In this document: positions 55,407-64,000 of the stretch, one piece after another | Numbering within the stretch: the first letter of the stretch is position 1 | How the letters are laid out: each line of letters begins with the position of its first letter | Origin: Leuconostoc kimchii IMSNU 11154 | Lineage (GTDB): Bacteria > Bacillota > Bacilli > Lactobacillales > Lactobacillaceae | DNA: 64,000 bases | Reading direction: 5' to 3' | Assembly: GCF_000092505.1 (NCBI RefSeq) | Contig: NC_014136.1 | Span: 1,063,501-1,127,500 of the forward strand | Position numbers and translations under genes: made by a program | Notes under the pieces: model-generated | Database searches by the model: none | Told to the model about the DNA's origin: nothing | The model's input: only the letters and a program-made list of their open reading frames with translations

Positions 55407-56963
55407 ATGGTAGTGACAATCATTTCGGTGCTCTTCGCAATTGTAATTGGCCTCATTGTTGGATATTTTGTTCGTCTGTCATATGACAAAAAACAAATTA
55501 CCACGACAAAGGAAATTGCAGCTAACATTCTTGAACAAGCAAACAAAGAAGCTAAAAGTTTAACACGTGCAGCAAAGACGGATGCTAAAGAAATGTCGCA
55601 AGATTATCGTAATCAAGTGGATATGGATTTTAAGGATCGTCAGTCACAGCTGCAACAACAAAAACAACGGCTTGAAGACCGTGTCTTGAACCTCGATAAA
55701 AAAGACGCGGCCTTGAATCAGCGTGATGCACAGCTAATTCAAAAAGAGAACCAAGTACAAATTAGGTTAGATGATGCTAGTCAAAAACAGCTAGTAGCAG
55801 ATGATTTGGTAACGTCTCAAAAGGATAAACTTGAAGAAATCGCGCAGTTGACACCTAATGACGCTAAAGCTCAGATTTTGAGTAAAACAAAGCAAAGTTT
55901 GGTACGACAACGTGCAGCCCTAGTTAAAGAGGCAGAAGAAGACGCGACGAGCGAAGCAGAACGACGAGCGCGTAATATCATCGTGCAAGCAATTCAACGT
56001 TCCGCGGCTGATGCTGTAGCAGATATCACGGTATCTGTCGTGCACTTACCAAGTGAAGACATGAAGGGGCGTATTATTGGTCGTGAAGGTCGTAATATCC
56101 GTACATTGGAATCGTTAACAGGTATTGATCTAATTATTGATGATACGCCTGAATCGGTTGTTTTGAGCGGGTTTGATCCTATTCGACGTGAGATTGCTAA
56201 AATGGCATTGGACGCTTTAGTAGCAGACGGTCGTATCAATCCTTCTCGTATTGAAGAGATGGTTGAGAAGGCACGTCGACAGATTGACGAAACAATACGA
56301 GTAAAGGGTGAAGCGGCCGTCTTTGAATTGGGATTGCGCGGTCTTCATCCTGACTTAATCAAAATGATTGGCCGTATGAATTATAGAACGTCATATGGGC
56401 AAAATGTGCTGCAACATTCAATCGAGGTCGCAAAACTTGCGGGAATGATGGCAGCAGAGCTTAAAATGGATGTCGCGCTTGCGAAGCGCGCCGGATTAAT
56501 ACATGATATCGGTAAGGCAGTTGATGCTGAAGTTGAAGGCTCTCATGTGGAGCTAGGCGTACGATTAGCTGAAAAGTTTAATGAAAAGCCAATCGTTATC
56601 AATGCAATTGCATCACATCACGGTGATGTTGAATCAATTTCACCAATTTCAGAATTGGTAACAGCTGCGGATGCCATCAGTGCTGCAAGGCCTGGTGCTC
56701 GCAGTGAATCACTTGAAAATTATGTTCAGCGTTTGAAAGACTTGGAAGCAATTGCTAATCATTATGATGGTGTAGACGCAACATATGCTATTCAAGCAGG
56801 TCGTGAGGTACGTGTGATTGTTGAACCAACAAAGTTAACAGACCTACAAGCTACAGTGCTTGCGCATGATATTAAGTCAGATATAGAAGAAAAACTTGAA
56901 TATCCTGGTCATGTTAAGGTGACAGTTATACGTGAAACACGTGCCACTGATTATGCACATTGA
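55407..56963 (+). CDS. rny: Ribonuclease Y
   Basis: A 518-residue membrane-bound endoribonuclease that starts bulk mRNA decay. An N-terminal membrane segment (about 3-23), a long coiled coil (35-190), a KH domain with [15 protein letters not shown], and an HD domain with [11 protein letters not shown] and [15 protein letters not shown] at 55407 ([10 protein letters not shown]) is chosen for the AAGGAAAG upstream and the family start; 55329 has none. With cshA and rnr also in this window, several decay factors are close. Confidence 0.95.
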   Translation: MVVTIISVLFAIVIGLIVGYFVRLSYDKKQITTTKEIAANILEQANKEAKSLTRAAKTDAKEMSQDYRNQVDMDFKDRQSQLQQQKQRLEDRVLNLDKKDAALNQRDAQLIQKENQVQIRLDDASQKQLVADDLVTSQKDKLEEIAQLTPNDAKAQILSKTKQSLVRQRAALVKEAEEDATSEAERRARNIIVQAIQRSAADAVADITVSVVHLPSEDMKGRIIGREGRNIRTLESLTGIDLIIDDTPESVVLSGFDPIRREIAKMALDALVADGRINPSRIEEMVEKARRQIDETIRVKGEAAVFELGLRGLHPDLIKMIGRMNYRTSYGQNVLQHSIEVAKLAGMMAAELKMDVALAKRAGLIHDIGKAVDAEVEGSHVELGVRLAEKFNEKPIVINAIASHHGDVESISPISELVTAADAISAARPGARSESLENYVQRLKDLEAIANHYDGVDATYAIQAGREVRVIVEPTKLTDLQATVLAHDIKSDIEEKLEYPGHVKVTVIRETRATDYAH

Positions 56964-56967
56964 TTAT

Positions 56968-56996
56968 AAAAGTTACTCATTGAGTAGCTTTTTTGT
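56968..56996 (+). terminator. Intrinsic terminator after rny
   Basis: AAAAGTTACTC / GAGTAGCTTTT (11 bp, one G-U pair) then TTT. Confidence 0.85.
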
Positions 56997-57084
56997 TATA
57001 ATTAGGTTATATGATGCTAGGGCTTTTTTCATATAAAACAATATATTATATAATTATAGATATGATTATAAAAAGGAGGCGTTT

Positions 57085-57498
57085 ATGGCACCAGGACAAT
57101 TGGCATTAATTATTTTTGCTGTAGCTTTTTTGCTTTTAGTATTATTTATAGGCATATTTTTACTCAGACTGACACGTTCCCTGGATATTATCACAACGGA
57201 TGTTGATAGTATTGCTCGTTCTAGTAATGAAATCTTGGGAAATGCCAATACATTGTTAAATGATGTTAATGGAAAAGTTAAGGTTTTGGATCCGACAGTG
57301 CAAGCTGTTGCTGATTTGTCAGTGACTGTTTCACAACTCAACGCATCCGTTCAAAATGTGACTAATAAGTTTTCAACTGCTAAGGCAGCAACAAGTTTTG
57401 GCGCGAGTGGCGTAGCGACTGCAGTTGCAAGACAAGCGGCAAAAACGGCCATGCATAAGTATAAGACTAGAAAATCATCTAAAAAGGAGACTAAGTGA
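57085..57498 (+). CDS. YtxG-like (DUF948) membrane protein
   Basis: A 137-residue protein. One N-terminal membrane segment (about 6-28), then an amphipathic helical region (30-100), a small-residue stretch and a basic tail (HKYKTRKSSKKETK). It matches the DUF948 pattern and, with the next gene, forms the YtxG/YtxH pair seen in general-stress operons of Bacillus. AAAAAGGAGGC upstream. Confidence 0.8.
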   Translation: MAPGQLALIIFAVAFLLLVLFIGIFLLRLTRSLDIITTDVDSIARSSNEILGNANTLLNDVNGKVKVLDPTVQAVADLSVTVSQLNASVQNVTNKFSTAKAATSFGASGVATAVARQAAKTAMHKYKTRKSSKKETK

Positions 57499-58088
57499 TG
57501 TCAAAGGTAAAAGGATTTTTAGCAGGTATGTTGGCAGGAGCGGCAGCTATTGCAGCGTTTAAGGCGTTACCCAAAGAAAAACAAAATGAGTTAAAGGCAA
57601 AGGCTAGTGAAACTGGTGAATTGTTACGTGATAAAGCTTATGATGTAGCTTATTCAGCTGCTGATATCGCTGGAGATGTAACAGAGAAAGCAAAAGACAA
57701 AGCATCTGATTTGAAAGTCAAAAGCCAAGAAAAATATGGGGAACATATTGATTTGGCTACTGATCAGGTGAAAAATATCGCAAGTCAAGCTTCGCCTTAC
57801 GTTGATAAGGCAAAAGATTTTGCAACGACGTATGTTGATAAGGCACATGAGTCCTTAGATGATTTGCGCGAAAAGTTCAATAACGAAGATATTGAATTAA
57901 CGCAAGATGAATTGACATTAGAAGAAGCTTTAAAGGATCTTTCTGAAGAAGCAGTAGAAGACGCTGAAGATGCAACTGAAACAGTGGCCAATGCTATCGA
58001 CAAAACAAAAGAGGTAACATCAAAAAAAGTTGATCAAACTGTCGACGACGTTACAGCAACAATTGATGAAACCAAAGAAACACTTTAA
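57498..58088 (+). CDS. YtxH-like envelope stress protein with helical repeats
   Basis: A 196-residue protein. YtxH-type start MSKVKGFLAGMLAGAAAIAAF (one glycine/alanine-rich membrane segment), then a long charged helical region with related 11-22-residue units rich in K, D, E and A (for example YVDKAKDFATTYVDKAHESL), like LEA or apolipoprotein-type helices. ATG 57498 overlaps the upstream stop (TGATG) with AAAAAGGAG before it. Likely a stress protein associated with the membrane; exact role unknown. Confidence 0.78.
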   Translation: MSKVKGFLAGMLAGAAAIAAFKALPKEKQNELKAKASETGELLRDKAYDVAYSAADIAGDVTEKAKDKASDLKVKSQEKYGEHIDLATDQVKNIASQASPYVDKAKDFATTYVDKAHESLDDLREKFNNEDIELTQDELTLEEALKDLSEEAVEDAEDATETVANAIDKTKEVTSKKVDQTVDDVTATIDETKETL

Positions 58089-58101
58089 TAAATTGATCAT
58101 G

Positions 58102-58135
58102 CAGGTACTAAAGTGCTATCAGTATCTGTTTTTTT
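58102..58135 (+). terminator. Intrinsic terminator after the YtxH-like gene
   Basis: CAGGTACT / AGTATCTG (8 bp, one G-U pair) followed by TTTTTTT. Confidence 0.75.
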
Positions 58136-58185
58136 ATGTTATAGAATGACTGACAATAATTAACTAAAAGGAGAGGTGTTTAATA

Positions 58186-58206
58186 ATGACCAAGGGACGC
58201 CCATAG
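58186..58206 (+). other. Six-codon ORF (MTKGRP) with strong ribosome binding site
   Basis: AAAAGGAGAGGTG at 58166-58178 leads to an ATG-ACC-AAG-GGA-CGC-CCA-TAG. It is in frame with the next gene, whose ATG is 27 bases after this TAG, with no other stop between. Either a leader peptide or the original start of a longer protein cut by an amber codon. Confidence 0.4.
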
Positions 58207-58233
58207 TATCTCATTATTTTACGCTTTAAAAAC

Positions 58234-58584
58234 ATGGCTAAAGAAAAATTTGACGCAACAGCGTTTTTATCATCATTGTTTCACTATGCACACGATTTTA
58301 ATTTTAATCACATTATTTTTGATGCGAATCGATATAAAGTTTCTGTTAATTTAGTACGTAAATCAGCAACATATGGCAATGCAGAATTGTTTTATGTTGC
58401 AGCAGATATCAAAGAGTTTGCACCAGTTATGTCTACTGTGAACAGATCTATTGAAATTGCTGAACTAGAGGGTACACAGCAAGCTAGTATTAAGACAAGT
58501 AATTTAGTACGTGGAGAACAGGTTTTTCAGTTCAAATTACGTGAATTTGGTAATGGTAAGTATAGTTTAGATTTAAGTATTTAA
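58234..58584 (+). CDS. Unrecognised 116-residue protein
   Basis: I do not recognise a family. The protein is soluble, of mixed alpha/beta character, with no signal peptide, membrane segment, cysteine or obvious catalytic motif. It starts MAKEKFDATAFLSSLFHYAHDFNFNH... and ends KYSLDLSI. There is no ribosome binding site before its ATG; the nearest serves the six-codon ORF upstream in the same frame. It is followed by the 357-residue unknown gene, so the two form a probable operon. Confidence 0.7.
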   Translation: MAKEKFDATAFLSSLFHYAHDFNFNHIIFDANRYKVSVNLVRKSATYGNAELFYVAADIKEFAPVMSTVNRSIEIAELEGTQQASIKTSNLVRGEQVFQFKLREFGNGKYSLDLSI

Positions 58585-58604
58585 TAATTATTAAGAGAGG
58601 AAGC

Positions 58605-58634
58605 GTGCATAATGATGCATTGCAGTTAGAATAA
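58605..58634 (+). other. Nine-codon ORF (MHNDALQLE) overlapping the next start
   Basis: GTG start after GAGAGGAAGC; it ends TAATG, sharing one base with the ATG at 58634. An ATG-started reading at 58612 (MMHCS) is the alternative use of the same ribosome binding site. The layout suggests translational coupling. Confidence 0.35.
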
Positions 58635-59707
58635 TGAAGCAAGGAAAATCAGCCCAAATAAAAAAAATGAGACAGGTTCAGCGAAAACAAAAGCTAATTT
58701 CAAAGCATAAGTTGCCGGAATTTAGCTATAATGATTTCGCTGGATTCTTACGGGCGCGCTTTTACCTTACGCATATTGATAAGTATAGTCAGGAAACGTT
58801 TGAAGTGGCCTCGTTTTTCTTAGATGATGTTATTGCGATGATGGTTAACCATAACTTTACGCAATTTACAAGCAATGAACGCGCTACAGTAAAATTAAAT
58901 GAGGTGATGCAAGCAACGTTGGTTAATAGTGATGACCGTGATTGGCGATATTTTGTGTTATTAATACCTGTGTTGTATGATATGCAACAATTTCTTTTAA
59001 AAGAAGGAAATGTCAACGCGCGTTTTGTTGTCCAAACTTCCAATTTTGATATTAACTTCTGGCGTATGATTGTACGTACAGTATTAGCGATTAACTTCTT
59101 TAAGTGGCAAGGTAAAGATGTTGCTGAGTTAATGAAAAACTCTAACGCTATCGATGAATTACAATTTAAATTTTTGTTAGAAAATGAACAAGACGATGAT
59201 TTTAATTTATCCATTATTGAAGAAACATTTCGAGGCACTAAGATCAAAATTAAGGCACTAACCGAAAACACTGACGTGGTGCAATCAGTTGAGTTGAAAC
59301 CTGAAATTTTAGATCAAGAGATGTTAATTTCGGACACATATTTGCATCAATTTAAAAATGCGTCAGTTAAAGGGGTAGTTAGTGACAATGTTATCAATAT
59401 GCTATCTGCTTTTCATAAGGGAATTGCAGAGACATATCATGTTACGCATGATTCATGGGATGCTGGTACATTAAATCACTTCGCCATGGCACATTTACTT
59501 GATTATTGGGAACCATCATGGGATAGTCTAGATGGTATTGGTGGCGAGGTAAAATCTTATTTGACGTTTTTGAGTCAGAAGGGTGCTTTAAAAGGGTTAG
59601 GAGATATTCTCAAAGGGACAGCTAACATTGACCGCTACATAGACATCGTTGCTTTAAATCATCTATTGTCACAACTTGATTTAGAAAAAATAAGCAAGCT
59701 GGCATAA
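58634..59707 (+). CDS. Unrecognised 357-residue protein
   Basis: No family recognised. A basic N terminus (MKQGKSAQIKKMRQVQRKQK) could bind RNA or acidic partners. The rest is mostly helical and soluble, with no cysteine, signal or membrane segment. Segments such as RARFYLTHIDKYSQETFEVASFF and FFKWQGKDVAELMKNSN give no catalytic hint. It lacks its own ribosome binding site and is probably coupled to the nine-codon ORF. It ends at a terminator shared with the - strand gene. Confidence 0.75.
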   Translation: MKQGKSAQIKKMRQVQRKQKLISKHKLPEFSYNDFAGFLRARFYLTHIDKYSQETFEVASFFLDDVIAMMVNHNFTQFTSNERATVKLNEVMQATLVNSDDRDWRYFVLLIPVLYDMQQFLLKEGNVNARFVVQTSNFDINFWRMIVRTVLAINFFKWQGKDVAELMKNSNAIDELQFKFLLENEQDDDFNLSIIEETFRGTKIKIKALTENTDVVQSVELKPEILDQEMLISDTYLHQFKNASVKGVVSDNVINMLSAFHKGIAETYHVTHDSWDAGTLNHFAMAHLLDYWEPSWDSLDGIGGEVKSYLTFLSQKGALKGLGDILKGTANIDRYIDIVALNHLLSQLDLEKISKLA

Positions 59708-59710
59708 ATG

Positions 59711-59763
59711 AAATAGCGTATCAAACATGCCTTGGGTTGTACAAGATGTTTGATACGCTATTT
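59711..59763. terminator. Bidirectional terminator, 18-bp perfect stem
   Basis: AAATAGCGTATCAAACAT and its exact complement with a 17-nt loop, between convergent genes ending at 59707 (+) and 59767 (-). Confidence 0.85.
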
Positions 59764-59766
59764 ATA

Positions 59767-60084
59767 TTATAAATGTCTAATCATACCAGGTAGTACGACT
59801 GTCATTGAATGTGTTTTGGGAGATTGTACCAAAATTTCACCGTTGTTGTTTTGATAAACATAACCTGAAATATTGGTAACATCCTCACTCAACAAGGAAT
59901 TATTAAGCTGAATTGTAACTGGCGAGTTAGTATTTAAGGCAATTTCTAATCGTGCGATCAAGTCATCTGCTGAGAGTTGTTGCTTTAAAGGCACATGTCT
60001 TTTGGGCACTGTAAACCTGTTTAGGAAAGTGACGACATAGTGCATATATGAGTCCATTGGATGGTGTGTGAGGTAATTTTGCAT
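59767..60084 (-). CDS. Small YolD-like protein under a LexA box (tentative)
   Basis: A 105-residue soluble protein. The C-terminal half (PVTIQLNNSLLSEDVTNIS, GYVYQNNNGEILVQS, then VVLPGMIRHL) has the beta-strand pattern of YolD-like proteins, which often accompany SOS-inducible Y-family polymerases; the match is weak. Support comes from context: a LexA-type site lies in its promoter, at 60122-60135. The start is fixed by CAAGGAGTATC before ATG on the - strand. No polymerase gene is beside it. Confidence 0.6.
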   Translation of the reverse strand: MQNYLTHHPMDSYMHYVVTFLNRFTVPKRHVPLKQQLSADDLIARLEIALNTNSPVTIQLNNSLLSEDVTNISGYVYQNNNGEILVQSPKTHSMTVVLPGMIRHL

Positions 60085-60121
60085 CAGGATACTCCTTGAG
60101 TCATTCGTTATTTATATCATA

Positions 60122-60135
60122 CGAACAAATGTTTG
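60122..60135. promoter_or_regulatory. LexA (DinR) SOS box of the - strand gene
   Basis: CGAACAAATGTTTG matches 13 of 14 positions of CGAACRNRYGTTYC. On the - strand it lies between a TTTCAA -35 and a TATAAA -10 (16-bp spacer), about 40 bases upstream of the start codon. Confidence 0.65.
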
Positions 60136-60341
60136 AAAAAGCAAATATTAAGAAAATCCTTTACCAATTCTTGATTATTTATTCCGTCAGAAATAACTGT
60201 TAAATCAGTTTATATCTCTTTTGTTCGCTACTTTTATTCTAGGGGAACAAGCATTCAATATCACTTAGTCATTAAATCACCATTGAATCTTATCATGAAA
60301 GTGGGTATAATATTATCATTAGTACATAAAGAGGAAAAGTG
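60136..60341. other. Intergenic region before gmk
   Basis: AT-rich, no ORF with a ribosome binding site. A probable gmk promoter -10 is TATAAT at 60306-60311; nothing else clear. Confidence 0.4.
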
Positions 60342-60938
60342 ATGACACAGCGGGGTTTACTGATTGTGCTGTCTGGCCCTTCAGGAGTTGGGAAGGGTAC
60401 AGTACGCAAAGCTATTTTTGAAGAAGAGGGTATCGACTTTCAATACTCAATCTCAGCTACGACTCGTCAACCACGTGTTGGCGAAGTAGACGGTGAGGAT
60501 TATTTCTTTGTTTCGCATGAGGCATTTGAAGAAAAGATTTCAAATGGTGACATGTTAGAATATGCGCAGTATGTTAATAATTATTATGGTACGCCAAAAA
60601 GTTTTATTGATGAGACTTTAGCGAGTGGTCGAGATGTATTTCTTGAAATTGATGTGCAAGGCGCATTACAAGTAAAGTCAAAAATGCCTGAAGGGGTTTA
60701 TATTTTTTTGACACCACCAAATTTGACGAACCTACGCGAAAGATTAATTGGCCGTGGCACGGATTCACAAGAAATTATCGAAAAGCGTGTGACAGCTGCA
60801 CGTGACGAATTAAAGCAGATGATTAATTATGATTATGCAGTTGAAAATGATCGTGTTGTCTACGCAGTGGATCGTATTAAAGCAATTATTACAGCTGAAC
60901 GTTTACGTGTTACACGTGTTTTTGAAAAAACACTATAA
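60342..60938 (+). CDS. gmk: Guanylate kinase
   Basis: Phosphorylates GMP to GDP. It has 198 residues: P-loop [15 protein letters not shown] site [23 protein letters not shown] and [14 protein letters not shown], and lid-like [19 protein letters not shown] 60342 has AAAGAGGAAAAGTG upstream; the GTG three bases earlier is less likely. It is 11 bases before rpoZ, the standard gmk-rpoZ pair. Confidence 0.96.
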   Translation: MTQRGLLIVLSGPSGVGKGTVRKAIFEEEGIDFQYSISATTRQPRVGEVDGEDYFFVSHEAFEEKISNGDMLEYAQYVNNYYGTPKSFIDETLASGRDVFLEIDVQGALQVKSKMPEGVYIFLTPPNLTNLRERLIGRGTDSQEIIEKRVTAARDELKQMINYDYAVENDRVVYAVDRIKAIITAERLRVTRVFEKTL

Positions 60939-60949
60939 GGACAATAGCG

Positions 60950-61162
60950 ATGTTACTTTATCCATCAGTTGATAAATTACTAGAAAAGGTTGATTCACGA
61001 TACAAGCTAATTGCTTTAGGAGCAAAGCGAGCCCGTGAGTTAGATGCTGGCTTACCAGCAACAAGGGAAAACTTCAACTCTAACAAGTCAGTTGGACGTG
61101 CACTTGAAGAAATAGAAAATGGTGACGTTGTCATCGACCCAGAAATTGAAGACCAAGTATAA
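60950..61162 (+). CDS. rpoZ: RNA polymerase omega subunit
   Basis: A 70-residue subunit that helps assemble RNA polymerase. It has the family core [32 protein letters not shown] and [14 protein letters not shown]. In the gmk operon. Confidence 0.93.
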   Translation: MLLYPSVDKLLEKVDSRYKLIALGAKRARELDAGLPATRENFNSNKSVGRALEEIENGDVVIDPEIEDQV

Positions 61163-61182
61163 TTGAATGACACATACGATTT

Positions 61183-61210
61183 AAAACACCAATAATAGAA
61201 GGGTGTTTTT
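61183..61210 (+). terminator. Intrinsic terminator after rpoZ
   Basis: AAAACACC / GGTGTTTT with an 11-nt loop and further T. Confidence 0.85.
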
Positions 61211-61249
61211 CTATTGATTAAAACAGGACGATTTAAAAGGAGTATAGTA

Positions 61250-61759
61250 ATGACAGATTACCCACAGCAGAATGCTTCAGCATATAATGGACCAGTAGCA
61301 ACGTTTAAAACAAACCAAGGTGACATTAAGGTTAAGCTATTTGCCGATATTGCGCCAAAGACGGTTGAAAATTTTACGACACATGCTAAAAATGGTTACT
61401 ATGATAATGGCATTTTTCATCGCGTTATTCGTGATTTTATGATACAGGGTGGTGATCCTGAAGGGACAGGTATGGGCGGTCAAAGTATATGGGGAGGTAG
61501 CTTTGAAGATGAATTTTCAGATAAATTACTGAATATTCGTGGCGCATTGTCTATGGCGAACGCTGGCCCTCATACTAATGGGTCGCAGTTCTTTATTGTA
61601 CAAGCTGAAGAGACACCATGGTTAAATGGTAAACATACGGTATTTGGACAAGTGATTGAAGGATTAGACATTGTTGATAAAATTGCTAAAGTTAGTGTTG
61701 ACATGTCTGATAAACCACGTCAAAATGTTGAAGTCCATACGATTGAAATTGCAGACTAA
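61250..61759 (+). CDS. Cyclophilin-type peptidyl-prolyl isomerase
   Basis: A 169-residue cytosolic cyclophilin. The core is clear: [22 protein letters not shown] (catalytic Arg), [19 protein letters not shown] and [18 protein letters not shown] 61250 follows AAAAGGAG; the earlier in-frame ATG lies next to the rpoZ terminator and is rejected. A short N-terminal extension ([15 protein letters not shown]) precedes the domain. Confidence 0.94.
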   Translation: MTDYPQQNASAYNGPVATFKTNQGDIKVKLFADIAPKTVENFTTHAKNGYYDNGIFHRVIRDFMIQGGDPEGTGMGGQSIWGGSFEDEFSDKLLNIRGALSMANAGPHTNGSQFFIVQAEETPWLNGKHTVFGQVIEGLDIVDKIAKVSVDMSDKPRQNVEVHTIEIAD

Positions 61760-61773
61760 AGGTCTGCTTTTTT
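61751..61773 (+). terminator. Intrinsic terminator overlapping the isomerase stop
   Basis: GCAGAC / GTCTGC around the TAA stop codon, then TTTTTT. Confidence 0.85.
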
Positions 61774-61799
61774 GTTATAATAAGAGTGAGGAATTAATT

Positions 61800-62177
61800 A
61801 TGACATATCACATCGGTCAAGAATTAGAAGGAAGAATTACAGGTATTCAACCTTATGGTGCATTTGTAGTACTAAATGATCATACACAAGGCTTGATTCA
61901 TATCTCAGAATGTAAGTCTGGTATTGTGCAAGATTTAAAAAACGAGTTGTGTGTTGGGAAAAAAGTTAAGGTGACTGTTTTAGATATTGAACAATATACT
62001 GGTAAAATCAGTTTATCTTTGCGTCAAGATAACATGCCGTTAGCAAAGAAGTTACCTAAAAATTTAAATTTAAGAAAATACTTTTGGACAAATAATCACC
62101 TTGATTATGGATTCAGCCCGATTGCCGCGCGTCGTGATGAGTGGGTTAGTGAAGCGCTAAAACGTATTGGAAAATAA
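61800..62177 (+). CDS. S1-domain RNA-binding protein (YugI/CvfD-like)
   Basis: A 125-residue protein. The S1 domain covers most of the first 75 residues (IGQELEGRITGIQPYGAFVVL, QGLIHISE and GKISLSLRQ). The C-terminal part is GFSPIAARRDEWV. It matches general stress protein 13 and CvfD of Gram-positive bacteria, ribosome-associated S1 proteins. ATG 61800 has GTGAGG upstream. Confidence 0.88.
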   Translation: MTYHIGQELEGRITGIQPYGAFVVLNDHTQGLIHISECKSGIVQDLKNELCVGKKVKVTVLDIEQYTGKISLSLRQDNMPLAKKLPKNLNLRKYFWTNNHLDYGFSPIAARRDEWVSEALKRIGK

Positions 62178-62187
62178 AGGAGTAAAC

Positions 62188-62556
62188 ATGTCATTAATTG
62201 CAGCAACTGCTATTTCGTTAAAGGGTGATTTACCTTATTTTTTAGTGAAACATGATGCACAAGGATACCATTTTTTTACCGCTAAAATGCATCGTCATAA
62301 TCATGATACCTCGTTAGGCGCCGTGTTACGTGAATTTAAAAAATTGGGTCCTGTGAACTTTGATCAATGGCGTTTAGGTGAATTAACTAGTGTTAACTAT
62401 GAGGGCACGTTAATGTCTATGTATTCGTTTGATGTGCCAGATATGAAAACAATTGAAGAAGCTGTGAACAATCAGTTAGAGTTTGTACCTGCTAACAAAC
62501 TTCATGGTCTATTAGAAACATTACAAACAACGGAATTTGTGAGCTTTGAAGAATAA
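62188..62556 (+). CDS. Conserved-looking 122-residue protein, Nudix-fold-like pattern but no Nudix box
   Basis: Function not known. The opening SLIAATAISLKGDLPYFLVK and the spacing of strands recall Nudix-fold proteins, but the catalytic box is missing, so a hydrolase role is not claimed. Soluble, rich in H near TAKMHRHNHDT. AAAGGAGTAAAC sets the ATG at 62188, 11 bases after the S1 gene, so the two are probably in one operon. Confidence 0.7.
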   Translation: MSLIAATAISLKGDLPYFLVKHDAQGYHFFTAKMHRHNHDTSLGAVLREFKKLGPVNFDQWRLGELTSVNYEGTLMSMYSFDVPDMKTIEEAVNNQLEFVPANKLHGLLETLQTTEFVSFEE

Positions 62557-62578
62557 TTGAAAAAAATTCAAAAAAGTG

Positions 62579-62606
62579 TTGACTTATTTTGAAAAGCGCG
62601 TATAGT
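62579..62606 (+). promoter_or_regulatory. rRNA operon promoter P1
   Basis: TTGACT, 16-bp spacer with GCGCG before the -10, and TATAGT (62601-62606). Confidence 0.75.
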
Positions 62607-62920
62607 ATTAATAGTTGTCTGATACGCACGGACTTGAGTCAACAATGAAACGAAAAGTTCTGAGAAAGAGTTAAAAGAAGTAGTTGACAAAGCGAGTTGA
62701 GCGTGGTAAGATAATATAGTTGTCTCAGCGACAACAAGTAGCACATTGAAAACTGAACAAAACTTTGAACAAACGAATCTGTCGCTGTTACGAGAGTAAC
62801 AGAAACAAATTTGCGAAGTCAATTCGTAACAAACAATAAACGGATAGTCGTTATAGAGATATAGCAATTAGTCAGTTTAATCGAAGAGTACATCTTCAAA
62901 CAATGAATTTAAATTCATTT
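62607..62920 (+). other. 16S rRNA leader region
   Basis: Holds promoter P2 and the transcribed leader, with small inverted repeats (CTGTTACGAGAGTAACAG at 62784-62801; GAATTTAAATTC at 62905-62916). No protein gene is supported. Confidence 0.6.
62685..62713 (+). promoter_or_regulatory. rRNA operon promoter P2
   Basis: Perfect TTGACA (62685-62690), 17-bp spacer, TAAGAT (62708-62713). Tandem promoters are usual for rRNA operons. Confidence 0.8.

Positions 62921-64000
<1,080 letters not shown>

Noticed and set aside
61671..61799. Longer start for the S1-domain protein
   Set aside because: It overlaps the cyclophilin gene in another frame; ATG 61800 has a good ribosome binding site.

Overview
The window is a stretch of low-GC Gram-positive chromosome from a lactic acid bacterium, almost certainly a Leuconostoc. 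The partial 16S rRNA gene at the right end reads as Leuconostoc. The D-lactate dehydrogenase, the lipoteichoic-acid genes and the wide use of AAGGAGG-type ribosome binding sites agree. I do not assign a species. Nearly all genes lie on the + strand in short operons closed by intrinsic terminators; only two small genes lie on the - strand.

Layout. 1-4.7 kb: end of pheS, pheT, a murA whose catalytic cysteine is aspartate, and zinc-free ribosomal protein L31. 4.9-8.9 kb: rRNA methyltransferase RlmCD, murF and a serine hydrolase. 8.9-14.7 kb: cshA helicase, folC, an MFS exporter, radC, and a divergent membrane-protein/MerR pair. 14.7-17.8 kb: a cysteine-free Tgt, yajC, an HD hydrolase and a Nudix gene broken by one stop codon. 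17.9-23.5 kb: a MacB-type ABC transporter and a heterodimeric ABC exporter. 23.7-29.5 kb: a lipoteichoic-acid anchor cluster (two glycosyltransferases, a flippase-like protein, a YkuJ-like protein, ltaS). 29.5-37.5 kb: uvrB with a frameshifted 5' end behind a LexA-type box, uvrA, yvcK, whiA, and clpP behind a CIRCE-like operator. 37.6-40.9 kb: ldhD, an orphan PTS IIC protein and an Apf-like secreted protein. 40.9-41.8 kb: a decayed IS3-family element that split the apf terminator.

41.9-48.1 kb holds the conserved ribosome-assembly/NAD operon (yqeG, yqeH, yhbY, nadD, yqeK, rsfS, a methyltransferase, tmcAL, yceD). 48.2-52.4 kb: a two-component system, acylphosphatase, yidC, an rRNA methyltransferase and secG. 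52.5-57 kb: rnr, smpB and rny, an RNA-decay group. 57-59.7 kb: YtxG/YtxH-type envelope stress proteins and two unrecognised genes, both preceded by strong ribosome binding sites that serve tiny ORFs. 59.8-62.6 kb: a small LexA-box gene on the - strand, gmk, rpoZ, a cyclophilin, an S1 protein and a hypothetical. 62.6-64 kb: tandem rRNA promoters and the start of a 16S gene.

The window is mostly core genome. The interest lies in lost metal or thiol sites (Tgt, RlmCD, MurA), in fresh gene damage (uvrB, Nudix, a MerR, the IS), and in regulatory elements that share DNA, such as a LexA box inside a terminator stem and a CIRCE-like element across the clpP promoter. No CRISPR array, tRNA gene, prophage or clear defence island is visible.
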